A stretch of 61,699 bases of DNA from Candidatus Methanobinarius endosymbioticus (GTDB lineage Archaea > Methanobacteriota > Methanobacteria > Methanobacteriales > Methanobacteriaceae). Of the stretch, positions 30,665-40,041 are shown in pieces. The stretch is from contig NIZT01000008.1 of assembly GCA_003315655.1 (NCBI GenBank), forward strand, positions 1 to 61,699. Direction: 5' to 3'. A program made the translations under genes and the position numbers. The notes below the pieces were generated by a model, which ran no database searches, was not told the origin of the DNA, and saw nothing but the letters and a program-made list of their open reading frames with translations. Each line of letters opens with the position of its first letter. Within the stretch, counting starts at the first letter, position 1.

Positions 30665-31641
30665 ATGGAAGATTTAAATAGGAATCAAGTTATACAAGAA
30701 ATAAGTCAACTATTGAATGGAGGAGGATTTGAAACTTCTCAAGTTTATTATAAAAGTTTCTTTGATATGGCAGCTAGAAAAAAACTACTTTTAATTTTAT
30801 TAAAAGTCTTAGTCAATATTGATAGTGTTAACGAATCTCATGTACAAGAAATTAGAAAAATGGCTAATACTTTTTTAGCATCACCATTAATTGTAGGTGT
30901 TAAATCTAAAACACATAAACTTGAAGAAGATGTAGTTTATGAAAGACATGGTCTTCCAGTTATTGATGTTGAAACTCTTAAAAACATAGTTTCATATGAT
31001 GATTACCCAGAATTTTTAGCTGATAGGGGAAGATATTTTGTTAATATTAATGGAAATATATTAAAAGAATATCGCGAAAAATATTCTCTTTTTCTTAAAG
31101 ATTTAGCTGATCTAACGCATGTTTCAAGAGAAACAATTTATAAATATGAAAATGATATGGTTAAACTAATCCTGAAACAGTTATGCTACTCGAAGATATT
31201 TTAAATATGAAAATTACTGTAGATATTGATTTATTCAATGTTCCAGAAGAAACTGAGGAATTAAATAAATTTTCTTCGCAAAATGATTCAGATAATGAAA
31301 AAACAAAAGATTTAGCTAATTTGGGCTTTGGAGTAGTTGAAACTAAAAAAGCTCCTTTCAATGTATTAGCTCTTGAAAACGGTTTTAAAGATAGAAATAA
31401 TAATGTTTCTCCTTTAATAGCTAGCTTAGAAAATAATCGACCTGAAAATACTCTTCATAAAGTGGCTATTAGTTTAAAAGATCTTTCACTTATAACTGAT
31501 TCAGAATCCTTTTTTGTTATTAACAATGAAAAAATTAAAGATTCTCTAGATGGAATTCCAATAATTAAATCATGAGAACTAAAAGAAGCTGAAGATTTTA
31601 AGGAATTTTTAAACTTAGTAAAAGAAAGAAGAAATAATTAG
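30665..31641 (+). pseudogene. Archaeal HTH-type transcriptional regulator (MTH967-like), broken
   Basis: The first 179 residues resemble the putative archaeal HTH regulators: an N-terminal domain (KKLLLILLKVLVNIDSVNES), the segment VYERHGLPVIDVETL, then an XRE-type helix-turn-helix (YREKYSLFLKDLADLTHVSRETIYKYEND). At about 31165 the frame breaks. In another frame the protein continues as NPETVMLLEDILNMKITVDIDLF and reaches GIPIIKS, where TGA at 31573 interrupts it before ELKEAEDFKEFL. The normal end is the TAG at 31639. One frameshift and one nonsense codon are therefore needed to explain it. The fragment up to 31204 keeps the HTH and could still bind DNA. Confidence 0.78.
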
Positions 31642-31904
31642 AGTTCTTATTTTAATATTTTTTTATCTAATTTTTTAATAATTTTTAGATTAATTTTTTA
31701 TTTTTTTAAATATACCATTATAATTAAAATTTATATATTTGTTTTTATATATTTTTTTAATAAATATTTGAATAATAAATAATAATGAATAGATATAATT
31801 ATTTGAATAATAATTTATGAAAATGAATATTAAATGATAGTTATATGTTAATAATATAAAAAGTAAATAAAATTAATAATTAACTGAATATAAGATTTCA
31901 CTAT

Positions 31905-32574
31905 ATGGAGATAAATAAAGCTTTTTTAAAATGATTGTTTTTTCTGTATTAGGTATTGTAATTTTATCTTTTGGAGTTTCTGTTTTAAGAGTAGGAAATG
32001 CAGGTTTAGATCCATTTACAGCTTCAAATTTAGCTATAGGTGTAAACACGTTACATCTTTCATCAGGCGTTTATCAGTTAATGGTAAATATAGTGATATT
32101 AATATTAGTATTTATTTTTAAAAGAGAATTAATCGGAATAGGCACACTAATTAACATGGTCTTTGTAGGTTTTATCATTGATTTTTTCACAGGTTTATAT
32201 CATCAATTCTTTGATATAACAATCACATTTCCAATACAATTGATATTCCTTCTTGTAGATGTTTTAATATTTACTTTAGGAACTTCTATGTATATAGCTT
32301 CAAAATTAGGTAATGTTCCTCATGATTCAATAGCTCTTATCTTGGTTGATCATACAAAATTTTCATATAGAACTGATCGTGTAGCATTAGATATAGTTTT
32401 TTCATATTTTCCATTATCTTTGGAGGAATTAGCCATGAATACACAGGACTTAGGACGGTTATTAATGCATTTTTTGCAGGACCATTTATTGTATTTTGGA
32501 ATAAAAGAATATCTTACCTATTAATTTGGAATGAATCTCAAAAAGAAGTTGAAGAACAATTAGATAATAGCTGA
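31905..32574 (+). pseudogene. YczE/YitT-type integral membrane protein, frameshifted at both ends
   Basis: The clear part (31931 onward) reads SVLRVGNAGLDPFTASNLAIG, the opening of YczE/YyaS-like five-helix membrane proteins of unknown function. The start MEINKAFLK from ATG 31905 is in another frame. A T run at about 32397 shifts the frame again; the true ending is FGGISHEYTGLRTVINAFFAGPF and IWNESQKEVEEQLDNS, with TGA at 32572. Two one-base shifts, both at A/T runs, separate otherwise well-preserved sequence. I infer a recently inactivated gene. Confidence 0.72.
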
Positions 32575-32607
32575 ATGATATAAATGATCAAATTATAGAA
32601 AAATTGA

Positions 32608-33411
32608 TTAAATTTCTTTTAATAATTTAAAATCTTTTTCTGCTTCTTGTTTACTAGCTATTCCAATAGCAACCATATCTACATAATCTAATGTTTTTAA
32701 GAAATTAAATGCCTCTTCTGGCTGTTGTATTCCACAAGCTAATATTTTATTAATAATTATTTTTTTATCTAGTTGATTAATTAGTTTAGACAGTTTATTT
32801 CTTTTTTCTTTCATGAAAGATTTTGTATCCATCATATATCCTAATTTATTTACAGGAATCATGTAAAAATCGAATAAATCTAAAATAGGGGAATTTATTA
32901 ATTTTTTTGTGGTTTTAAAAGGATAAGCTGTTATAAGTCCTGCTAATGAACCCTTTTCTTTTATTTTAGTTAATATATCTTTTAAAAGGTCCCAATCATA
33001 GCTATCAGTGATGAATTCATCAACAAGCATTATTTCTGAATTAAGATTTTCTAAAACTTTTATATCTTTTTCCCAATCTACTTTTTTTGCTTTTTCATAA
33101 TTCGGATTAACATAATCTATATCTGATTTTCCAATAGTTCCAATAATCACTAATTTTTCATCATTTCCTGATTTTTGATAGCTTTTTATTAAGTTTGAAT
33201 GATTGATTAAGTTTATAGATTTTATTCCTAATTCTTTTGATTTATTTATAATTTTAGCTACATTTTCTGAATTTATCTCTAGATCCAAATGATATAACCT
33301 AGACCTATGGCCAAAATAATTTTCACCTGTAAATGGGGCAAAACCTAAAATGATTCTCGGAATTTCTTTCTCTTTAAATATTAGATTTTCTTTAAAAATA
33401 ATAATCACCAT
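32608..33411 (-). CDS. Predicted TIM-barrel protein, aldo/keto-reductase-like
   Basis: The 267-residue protein alternates strands and helices as an eight-fold barrel: IPRIILGFAPFTGENYFGHR near the start, a middle LAGLITAYPF, and an end with IIINKILACGIQQPEEAFNFLKTLDYVDMVAIGI that resembles the last strands of aldo/keto reductases, where a VDAVVVGxxS segment binds the cofactor. The catalytic Tyr/Lys/His set of true reductases is not evident, so the activity is uncertain. The frame is clean. The gene is convergent with the broken YczE-type gene. The first residues (MVIIIFKENL) may be longer than the true start. Confidence 0.55.
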   Translation of the reverse strand: MVIIIFKENLIFKEKEIPRIILGFAPFTGENYFGHRSRLYHLDLEINSENVAKIINKSKELGIKSINLINHSNLIKSYQKSGNDEKLVIIGTIGKSDIDYVNPNYEKAKKVDWEKDIKVLENLNSEIMLVDEFITDSYDWDLLKDILTKIKEKGSLAGLITAYPFKTTKKLINSPILDLFDFYMIPVNKLGYMMDTKSFMKEKRNKLSKLINQLDKKIIINKILACGIQQPEEAFNFLKTLDYVDMVAIGIASKQEAEKDFKLLKEI

Positions 33412-33506
33412 TAATATAGTATAATATATTATTTTTAATGTGTATAATTTTAGTATATTTAAAATAGTATTAAAAATGTTTTTTATATTATAATATTATA
33501 TCATTA

Positions 33507-33845
33507 TTATTCTTTTTCTACAACAACTGCAGTTCCATAAGCTAATATTTCTTGCATATTTGTAGCTACAGCATCTGAATCATATCTAATAGCTACCAAT
33601 CCATTTGCACCCATACTTTTGGCATGATCTATTAATTTTTGAAGAGCTTTATCTATGGATTCTTCCATCATTTGTTGGTATTCTTTTATCTCTCCACTAA
33701 GGATAGATCTAAGTTCTCCTCTAATTTGTCCCCCTAAACCTCGACTTCTGACGATTAATCCATATGAGAAACCTTTTGTTTCTAAAATTTTATATCCTGG
33801 AACATTATTTGCACTTGAAATTACGAATTCTTCTACTGAAACCAT
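33507..33845 (-). CDS. YbjQ/UPF0145 family protein
   Basis: This 112-residue protein has the family pattern: an N-terminal strand (NNVPGYKILETKG), then GLIVRSRGLGGQIRGELRSILSGEI, a helix LQKLIDHAKSMGANGLVAIRYDS, and a final strand with AYGTAVVVE. The fold is a homopentameric, possibly metal-binding domain; no enzymatic role is known. The start is preceded by AAAAGGTG, a good ribosome binding site. Length and sequence are complete. Confidence 0.9.
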   Translation of the reverse strand: MVSVEEFVISSANNVPGYKILETKGFSYGLIVRSRGLGGQIRGELRSILSGEIKEYQQMMEESIDKALQKLIDHAKSMGANGLVAIRYDSDAVATNMQEILAYGTAVVVEKE

Positions 33846-34226
33846 TTTTTCACCTTTTTTATGTAGTTATTAATTATAATCTAAATATTTTATTATTTTA
33901 TCATATCACTTTATTAATTATATAATCTATTTTTATAATTTCATTTTATTTATATAATGATTTATATTATAATATTATTTTATATATTATCTCATAATTT
34001 TTTTATATAATAATTTCAAAAATAATCTAAAATATAAATATTTTAAAATCTATATAGATTAACTTAAATAAATTATAAAATCATTAAATAAATATAAAAT
34101 TATAATTATTATTCTATTAATGAATTATTTATTATAATTAGTTTATATTCTTACAATATATTGTATTTTTAATATAATACTTATCAAAATTTATATGTTA
34201 TTTAAATTTATTATTAGGTGAATTCA
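33846..34226. promoter_or_regulatory. Divergent promoter region between the UPF0145 gene and serA
   Basis: No gene is seen. A perfect 14-bp palindrome, TACAATATATTGTA, lies at 34152-34165, about 60 bp before the serA start, with a TATA-like TTTATATG at about 34190. AGGTGA at 34215-34220 is the serA ribosome binding site. Palindromes of A/T occur by chance in this DNA, so an operator role is only suggested. Confidence 0.35.
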
Positions 34227-35798
34227 ATGAAAGTAATTGTAGCAGATTCAATTAATCAAAAAGGTATTGATAATTTAAAAGAAGTGGCTGAAATTATAGT
34301 AGACACAAATATAAGTCCTGAAGAATTAGTGGATACTATAGGCCAATATGAAGCAATAATCGTTCGAAGTAGAACTAAAGTAACCCGTGAGGTTATAGAA
34401 CGAGCAGATAAACTTAAAATCATAGCTAGAGCTGGTGTTGGAGTAGACAATGTTGATGTTGAAGCAGCTACAGAAAAAGGAATAATGGTGGTAAATGCTC
34501 CGGAATCAACTTCTATTACAGTAGCTGAACATACTCTGGGAATGATGTTAACTGCTGTAAGAAAAATAGCTATTGCTGATAAATCTGTGAAAGAAAACAA
34601 ATGGGAAAAAACCAGATTTATGGGTGTAGAACTTAGAAACAAAACTCTAGGTGTTGTAGGAATGGGAAGAATCGGTTCTCAAGTTGTAAGTAGATGCAAA
34701 GCTTTTGAAATGGATGCTATAGTTTATGATCCTTATTTGCCTAAAAAAGTAGCTAAACAAATGGGTGTTGAATTAGATGATCTTGAAACTGTATTGAAAA
34801 AAGCAGATGTTATAACTATTCATGTTCCATTAACTCCTGAAACTAAACATTTGATTTCTAATAAAGAAATTGATATTATGAAAGATGATGCATTCATAGT
34901 TAATTGTGCTAGGGGAGGAATAATTGATGAAGAAGCATTATATAATGCTTTGTCTAATGATAAATTAGGTGGAGCTGCTCTTGATGTATATGAAGAAGAA
35001 CCTCCAAAAAATAGTAAACTTCTAACTCTTGATAATATAGTGGTTACTCCTCATATTGCGGCTTCAACTAAGGAAGCCCAAAGAGATGCAGCGATCATTG
35101 TTGCTAACGAAGTAATTGAAGTTATTAAAGGTGGAACTCCAAAAAATGTTTTAAACATGCCTGTAGTGGATCAAAAAACTTATGAAAAAATGAAACCTTA
35201 TGTTAAATTATCTAAAAAATTAGGAAGTTTTGTTTCTCAATCAATCACTGGACAAATTAAAGAACTTGAGATTGTGTATTGTGGAGAACTTAGTGAAAAC
35301 CCTAATCAAAATATATTAACTAGAACTATACTTCAAGGAGTTCTTAATCCTGTTTTAAATGACCCTGTAAATATGATCAATGCTCCAACTATAGCTAAAG
35401 AAAGAGGAATAACTATAACTGAAGGAAAAACTTGTAATTCTAAAGGCTATGATTCAACAATTAAAATAAGGGCAAGTAGTGATAATGATGAAGTTTCCCT
35501 AGAAGGGACTGATCTATATGAATCTAAAGTTATAAAAATAAATAACTATTGGGTTGATGTAAAACCTGAAGGACACATGTTCATAGCTAAATATAATGAT
35601 ATCCCTGGAGCTATAGGGACTATTGGAACAAAATTAGGTGAAAGAAATATAAATATTGGAATAATGCAAGTTGGAAGAGATATAGCTGGTGGAAGAGCTA
35701 TCATGATATTAACTGTAGACCAAAAAGTTCCAAGTGATGTTTTGGAAGAAGTAAAAAATCTTGATAATGTATTTGATGCTGTTGGTTTAGAGCTTTAA
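34227..35798 (+). CDS. serA: D-3-phosphoglycerate dehydrogenase, long form
   Basis: From ATG 34227 the protein has 523 residues, the length of long-form enzymes. It carries the substrate and nucleotide domains ([19 protein letters not shown], the dinucleotide loop [12 protein letters not shown], the catalytic-arginine segment [13 protein letters not shown], and HIAAST with the catalytic His), then an allosteric substrate-binding domain and a C-terminal ACT domain ([19 protein letters not shown]). It oxidises 3-phosphoglycerate for serine synthesis; ACT domains usually confer serine feedback. A GTG at 34218 would add three residues, but it overlaps the ribosome binding site AGGTGA, so the ATG is preferred. 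Confidence 0.96.
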   Translation: MKVIVADSINQKGIDNLKEVAEIIVDTNISPEELVDTIGQYEAIIVRSRTKVTREVIERADKLKIIARAGVGVDNVDVEAATEKGIMVVNAPESTSITVAEHTLGMMLTAVRKIAIADKSVKENKWEKTRFMGVELRNKTLGVVGMGRIGSQVVSRCKAFEMDAIVYDPYLPKKVAKQMGVELDDLETVLKKADVITIHVPLTPETKHLISNKEIDIMKDDAFIVNCARGGIIDEEALYNALSNDKLGGAALDVYEEEPPKNSKLLTLDNIVVTPHIAASTKEAQRDAAIIVANEVIEVIKGGTPKNVLNMPVVDQKTYEKMKPYVKLSKKLGSFVSQSITGQIKELEIVYCGELSENPNQNILTRTILQGVLNPVLNDPVNMINAPTIAKERGITITEGKTCNSKGYDSTIKIRASSDNDEVSLEGTDLYESKVIKINNYWVDVKPEGHMFIAKYNDIPGAIGTIGTKLGERNINIGIMQVGRDIAGGRAIMILTVDQKVPSDVLEEVKNLDNVFDAVGLEL

Positions 35799-35965
35799 TC
35801 AAATATTTTATTATTTATATTTTTATTTTTTTCATTTTTATTATTAAATAGATTATTAAATAAAATCTATTTAGTTTTTCAAAGATTTATGTAATTAGTA
35901 TATTTGAAATATATGGCGAGATATCATATATTCTAAATATTTCATTTATTTTTTAATATAATCGG

Positions 35966-35995
35966 TCAATATTAACCAAAACTATTTATATTATC
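35966..35995 (+). promoter_or_regulatory. Candidate promoter with adjoining palindrome upstream of the PRC-barrel gene
   Basis: GGTCAATATTAACC (35966-35979) is a near-perfect palindrome directly before AAAAC and TTTATATTA (35987-35995), which look like an archaeal BRE and TATA box. Transcription would begin near 36015-36020, leaving a leader of about 100 bases. A regulator at the palindrome would sit against TBP/TFB. This is inferred from sequence alone. Confidence 0.4.
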
Positions 35996-36115
35996 AAAAA
36001 AAGATAATATATTATTCTTAATAAGATATATGTTATTTATAATTTATGAATATTTTATAAAGGAAAGATTGTATTTAACATTATTCGAATTAATATTTTG
36101 GATTATGGTGAAAAA

Positions 36116-36487
36116 ATGGTAGAAGTTTCAAATCTTTATGATTTAGATATATACACTATTGCAGGACAATATGTAGGACGAGTTGTAGATGTAGTTCTCA
36201 ACATTAGAATGGGTACACTTTCTAAACTTCAAGTAAAAGCTTTAGAACCTGAAAACAAAAATGTTGGAATTAGGGATATATTTCGAAATGGCTTACAGTT
36301 TGTTCCAGAAGAAAATGAAATGAGAGCATTTCAAGAAGGGGTCCTTAATGTAGATTTTGATAAAGTTAGAGCTATTGGGGATATTATGTTAATTGATCCT
36401 CAAGATATTCAAAGACAAGTTCCAAAAACTCCTCAAAATCAACCACAAGCTCAAGTATCAAACCAAGATCCTCAAAATCCGATGTAA
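36116..36487 (+). CDS. PRC-barrel domain protein
   Basis: From ATG 36116 (ribosome binding site GGTGAA eight bases upstream) the protein has 123 residues. The first 80 form a PRC barrel (SNLYDLDIYTIAGQYVGRVVDVVLNIRMGTLSKLQVKAL), and the tail is a Pro/Gln-rich stretch (QVPKTPQNQPQAQV) that is probably disordered. Archaeal PRC-barrel proteins include CdpB-type partners of the FtsZ division machinery. I cannot say whether this is such a protein, but the single barrel with a flexible tail would fit. A longer TTG start at 36098 is less likely. Confidence 0.85.
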   Translation: MVEVSNLYDLDIYTIAGQYVGRVVDVVLNIRMGTLSKLQVKALEPENKNVGIRDIFRNGLQFVPEENEMRAFQEGVLNVDFDKVRAIGDIMLIDPQDIQRQVPKTPQNQPQAQVSNQDPQNPM

Positions 36488-36994
36488 TTTATTTAATCTC
36501 TTAATATTTATATTTATGAAATAACTCAATATTTAATTGAATTAAATAAAATATTAATAATTATATTATTATTATTATTATTATTATTTTTATTCTAAAT
36601 TATTGATATAATTTTAGATATAATCAAAGATTATTTAAATATCATCTTTTTGAATAACTTTAATCAAATATTAATTCAATATACTCCTCTTAATTTTAAA
36701 TTAATTATATTAATTTATTTTATTATTGGGGATATATATTTTGAATTTAAAAAATATTACATATCTATTTAATGATTTTGTTGATTTTATTAATTAATTA
36801 TTTTAAATTGAATATTATTTTAAATATTCTTAAATTTAAAATAAATATTTCATTCAAAATAAAGGTTTTTTAGTAATTTGAAATCATTTTATTATATTAA
36901 TCATTGTTTTTTGATTTTATAGTTATTATTTTATCATTACCAAAATTTTATTATTACATAATTATAGTATGGAAATTATTTTTAAGTGATTGTC
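36488..36994. other. AT-rich intergenic region with a trinucleotide run
   Basis: No gene is seen. Eight copies of ATT lie at 36565-36588, a slippage-prone microsatellite. GTGAT at 36986-36990 serves as the ribosome binding site for the next gene. Confidence 0.55.
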
Positions 36995-37759
36995 ATGATA
37001 GTTGGAATATTAGGCTGTGGAGCAATAGCTAGTATAATTGTAAACAATTTTCTTTCTAAAAATAGTGGAATTGAGATTAAATATTTCTATGATCATGATA
37101 TAAAAAAAGCTGAAAATTTAGCTATTATTTTAAATGGAATAGCTGTTTTAGACATTGAAGACATGATTGATAAGGTTGATTTAGTTCTTGAAGCAGCATC
37201 TCCCATGTCTGTTGAAAAACATGCTCTTAAAATCTTAAACAAAGGAAAAGATGTAATGATAATGAGCATTGGGGCTCTTATGGATAGTGATATTCGCAGT
37301 CAAATGATTGCTACTGCTAGTAAAAATAATGCTAAAATTTTTGCACCTTCTGGAGCTATCGTAGGTTTAGATGGAATTAAAGCAGCTTCTATAGGAAAAA
37401 TTAAAAAAGCTACATTAACAACTAGAAAACCTCCTAAATCTTTAGGAAAAGACACTGATAATGAAGAAATTCTTTTTGAAGGAAAAGCATCTGAAGCTGT
37501 TAAAAAATTTCCTGTAAATATCAATGTAGCTGCAGCATTTAGTATTGCCTGTAATATAGATATTGATGTTGAAATAATCGTTGATCCAAAAGTAGATAAA
37601 AATGTTCACGAAATAATTGTAAAAGGAGACTTTGGCCAATTTAAAACTAGAACTGAGAATTTACCCTGTGAAGTAAATCCTAAAACTAGTATGTTAGCTG
37701 CTTATTCTGCTATTAAACTTTTAACAAGCCTAAATGAAAATTTTATAATTGGTACTTAA
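36995..37759 (+). CDS. nadX: L-aspartate dehydrogenase
   Basis: From ATG 36995 the protein has 254 residues. It shows the N-terminal Rossmann loop ([11 protein letters not shown]), [19 protein letters not shown], the segment [16 protein letters not shown], and [13 protein letters not shown], all typical of archaeal aspartate dehydrogenases. The enzyme oxidises aspartate with NAD(P) to iminoaspartate, which quinolinate synthase uses to start NAD synthesis. No nadA or nadC is seen nearby. A GTG three codons upstream (36986) overlaps the ribosome binding site, so the ATG is preferred. Confidence 0.92.
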   Translation: MIVGILGCGAIASIIVNNFLSKNSGIEIKYFYDHDIKKAENLAIILNGIAVLDIEDMIDKVDLVLEAASPMSVEKHALKILNKGKDVMIMSIGALMDSDIRSQMIATASKNNAKIFAPSGAIVGLDGIKAASIGKIKKATLTTRKPPKSLGKDTDNEEILFEGKASEAVKKFPVNINVAAAFSIACNIDIDVEIIVDPKVDKNVHEIIVKGDFGQFKTRTENLPCEVNPKTSMLAAYSAIKLLTSLNENFIIGT

Positions 37760-37805
37760 ATTATATATGCATTTAATTATAATTAGCTAATCATAGGAAA
37801 ATCAA

Positions 37806-38540
37806 ATGAAAGACTATGAAATATATAGTAATTTAAAAGTTCCTAGAGGATCAAAAATAATTTCACGTTTAGATGGAAGAAATTTCCATAATTTAACTAA
37901 AAAACTTAATTTAAATAAACCATATGATGATAATTTTATAGAATCTATGGTTAATATTTCTAGAGATATCTTCAATGAATTTTCTCCATTATTTATATAT
38001 ACTTTTTCTGATGAATTAAATGTATTATTATCTGAAATACCTTTTTCTGGAAGAATTGAAAAACTAAATTCTGTTTTTTCTAGCTTAGCTTCAAGTTCAA
38101 TGCTTAAAAATTTGATTGAATCATTTGACATTAATGTTGATCAGAACATATCTTTTGATTCACGAATTATTCCAGTATCTAATGACACTGATATTGTTAA
38201 ATATTTTAAATGGCGACAAGATGAAGCTTGGAGAAATTATGTAAATAGTTATGGCTATTGGACATTAAAAAAAGATTTTTCACCTGAAATAGCTACTGAT
38301 AAGCTTAAAAATCTTAAATCTTCTGGTATTCATCAAATGTTATTTGAAAAAGGAATTAATTTAAATGATTTACCAACATATCAAAAAAGAGGAATAGGTT
38401 TATATAAAGAAAAAAAAGAAAGCACTGTTTTAAACCCCAAAACAGGAAAAAAAGAAGGTTCTCATAGAAATTATGTTTTTATAGATCGAAATTTATCTAT
38501 TTTCGATAAAAAATTTTTTAAAAAGATTAATATTTTATAA
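37806..38540 (+). CDS. thg1: tRNA-His guanylyltransferase family protein (Thg1)
   Basis: The 244-residue protein has the catalytic motif RLDGRNFH (metal ligand Asp23), the second metal site in FSDELN (Asp69, Glu70), the WRQDEAWRN segment, and a basic KKEGSHRN stretch, as in Thg1 and Thg1-like proteins. These add or repair nucleotides at tRNA 5' ends in the 3'-5' direction; in archaea, Watson-Crick-dependent repair is common. It follows nadX by 46 bp on the same strand. Length and motifs are complete, and it is clean of lesions. Confidence 0.92.
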   Translation: MKDYEIYSNLKVPRGSKIISRLDGRNFHNLTKKLNLNKPYDDNFIESMVNISRDIFNEFSPLFIYTFSDELNVLLSEIPFSGRIEKLNSVFSSLASSSMLKNLIESFDINVDQNISFDSRIIPVSNDTDIVKYFKWRQDEAWRNYVNSYGYWTLKKDFSPEIATDKLKNLKSSGIHQMLFEKGINLNDLPTYQKRGIGLYKEKKESTVLNPKTGKKEGSHRNYVFIDRNLSIFDKKFFKKINIL

Positions 38541-38638
38541 GTGATAAATATAACTATAATTAAATATTGTTATAAAATATAATTATCTTAACTATATATT
38601 TTTAATATATAATATAAAATCTAATAAAATTTATTTAT

Positions 38639-39076
38639 ATGGTGTGTATGGACTTTGGTAAACTATTTTCAAAGATTTTTGGAACTAACAAATTTAAATT
38701 TGATGAAGTTCACATAGATCAAGAAGTAATAGAGTCAATATTATATTATGCGAAAAGTTCAGACCCTAATGAATTTATGGCTATTTTTGAAGGAGAAGTT
38801 AAAAATAGTATCTTACATATAACTGGACTAATTTTTTTACCTAGTGAAACATCTAATGAAGGAGTAATTGTAAATACTGGAATGCTTCCTGTTATGAGAA
38901 CTCAGTGGGGATCTGTTCATAGTCATCCAGGTCCTAGTGCAATGCCATCAGATGCAGATTTATTTAGCTTTTCAAAAAATGGTTTATTTCATATGATAAT
39001 TTGCCAACCTTATGAAGTTGAAAACATTTTAGCTTATAACAGATATGGTGAATTTGTTGAATTTAAAATAGTTTGA
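38639..39076 (+). CDS. JAMM/MPN-domain metalloprotease-like protein
   Basis: The 145-residue protein contains the JAMM signature: Glu in EFMAIFEGEVK and the zinc ligands in HSHPGPSAMPSDAD (His-x-His, then Asp). Such archaeal JAMM proteins remove SAMP (ubiquitin-like) modifiers or act in cysteine and sulfur metabolism. The start may be the ATG at 38648 (MDFGKLF), because GGTGTG just before it resembles a ribosome binding site; ATG 38639 adds three residues. All metal-binding residues are present. Confidence 0.88.
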   Translation: MVCMDFGKLFSKIFGTNKFKFDEVHIDQEVIESILYYAKSSDPNEFMAIFEGEVKNSILHITGLIFLPSETSNEGVIVNTGMLPVMRTQWGSVHSHPGPSAMPSDADLFSFSKNGLFHMIICQPYEVENILAYNRYGEFVEFKIV

Positions 39077-39207
39077 TTAATATATTATTGGTAATTCCAT
39101 TGGTAATTCCTATTTAATAATTTATAATTCATATAGTAATATAATATATGAGTAATGAATATTTTTTAATTCTATACCTATGATAATAATATCTCTACTA
39201 ATTTTTT

Positions 39208-39733
39208 TTATTTTACTAATAATAGTCCATAACAATAAAAAATCTTTTCTCCATTTTCATTTCCAATCGTTTCATAACCATTATTTTCTATTGTTTTTTG
39301 TGCATTAATTCCACATGCTTTTATAGATGGTCGGGCTAGATTTCTATTAACACATGATTTTAGATTGCATTTTTTACAATGCGTACATGGACCTGCACCT
39401 AATTCTGTAGCTTTATATAATTCCATTCCAATAGCTATTTTTTCTAATTCTACAGCTATATGTGTAGGTACTTTTAAGCTATTTTTGCATGAATTAATAT
39501 ACCATCTTCGTATTCATCTAATATTTTAGACATTTCTTTAGCTGTTGGTGTATAGTGGTGGACAATATAAGTTACTATTGTAATTTCCACAGGCATATTG
39601 GCATTTAAAATGTACCCATTCTTCAGTTATAATAGTGTTTATTTTGACATGTTTAGCTTTCAACAAATTCATTATCTTCTATATCCTTTATCTTATCAAT
39701 TAAATTTAAAATTTTATTTTCTATATTTTCCAT
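39208..39733 (-). pseudogene. DUF2284 predicted metal-binding protein, degraded
   Basis: The C-terminal third is open (39426-39208) with the Cys-rich pattern CTHCKKCNLKSCVN, then RPSIKACGINAQKTIENNGYE. The N-terminal part is recovered upstream in other frames: MENIENKILNLIDKI from ATG 39733, then a CQYACGNYN-type segment followed by CPP and PTAKEMSKILDEY. Stops and frame changes separate them. DUF2284 proteins have iron-sulfur-like Cys motifs and unknown function. At least three lesions are needed, so it is a pseudogene. The 308 bp between it and the adhesin end hold only A/T-rich DNA. Confidence 0.75.
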
Positions 39734-40041
39734 ATTCTTATATTTATTTGTAATTAGTTAATTATTTTAATTATAGTTAGATTATTATAGTTAGATTAAC
39801 TTTTAATAAATTTTAAATAAAATTCTCAATTTCAATATAAAATAGAATATATGAATAATTATAATTAGAAAAAAGATATGAGGTCGATAATTAATTAATA
39901 AATATAATAATTGAAAAATAATGAGAAAATAAATATACTATTAAATAATTTAATTAAATATTATAAAAATAATTATTTTAAAAAATAAAATAAATTTAAA
40001 AAATTAATAAGGATATAAAAATTAATTATCCTTTAAAAAGC

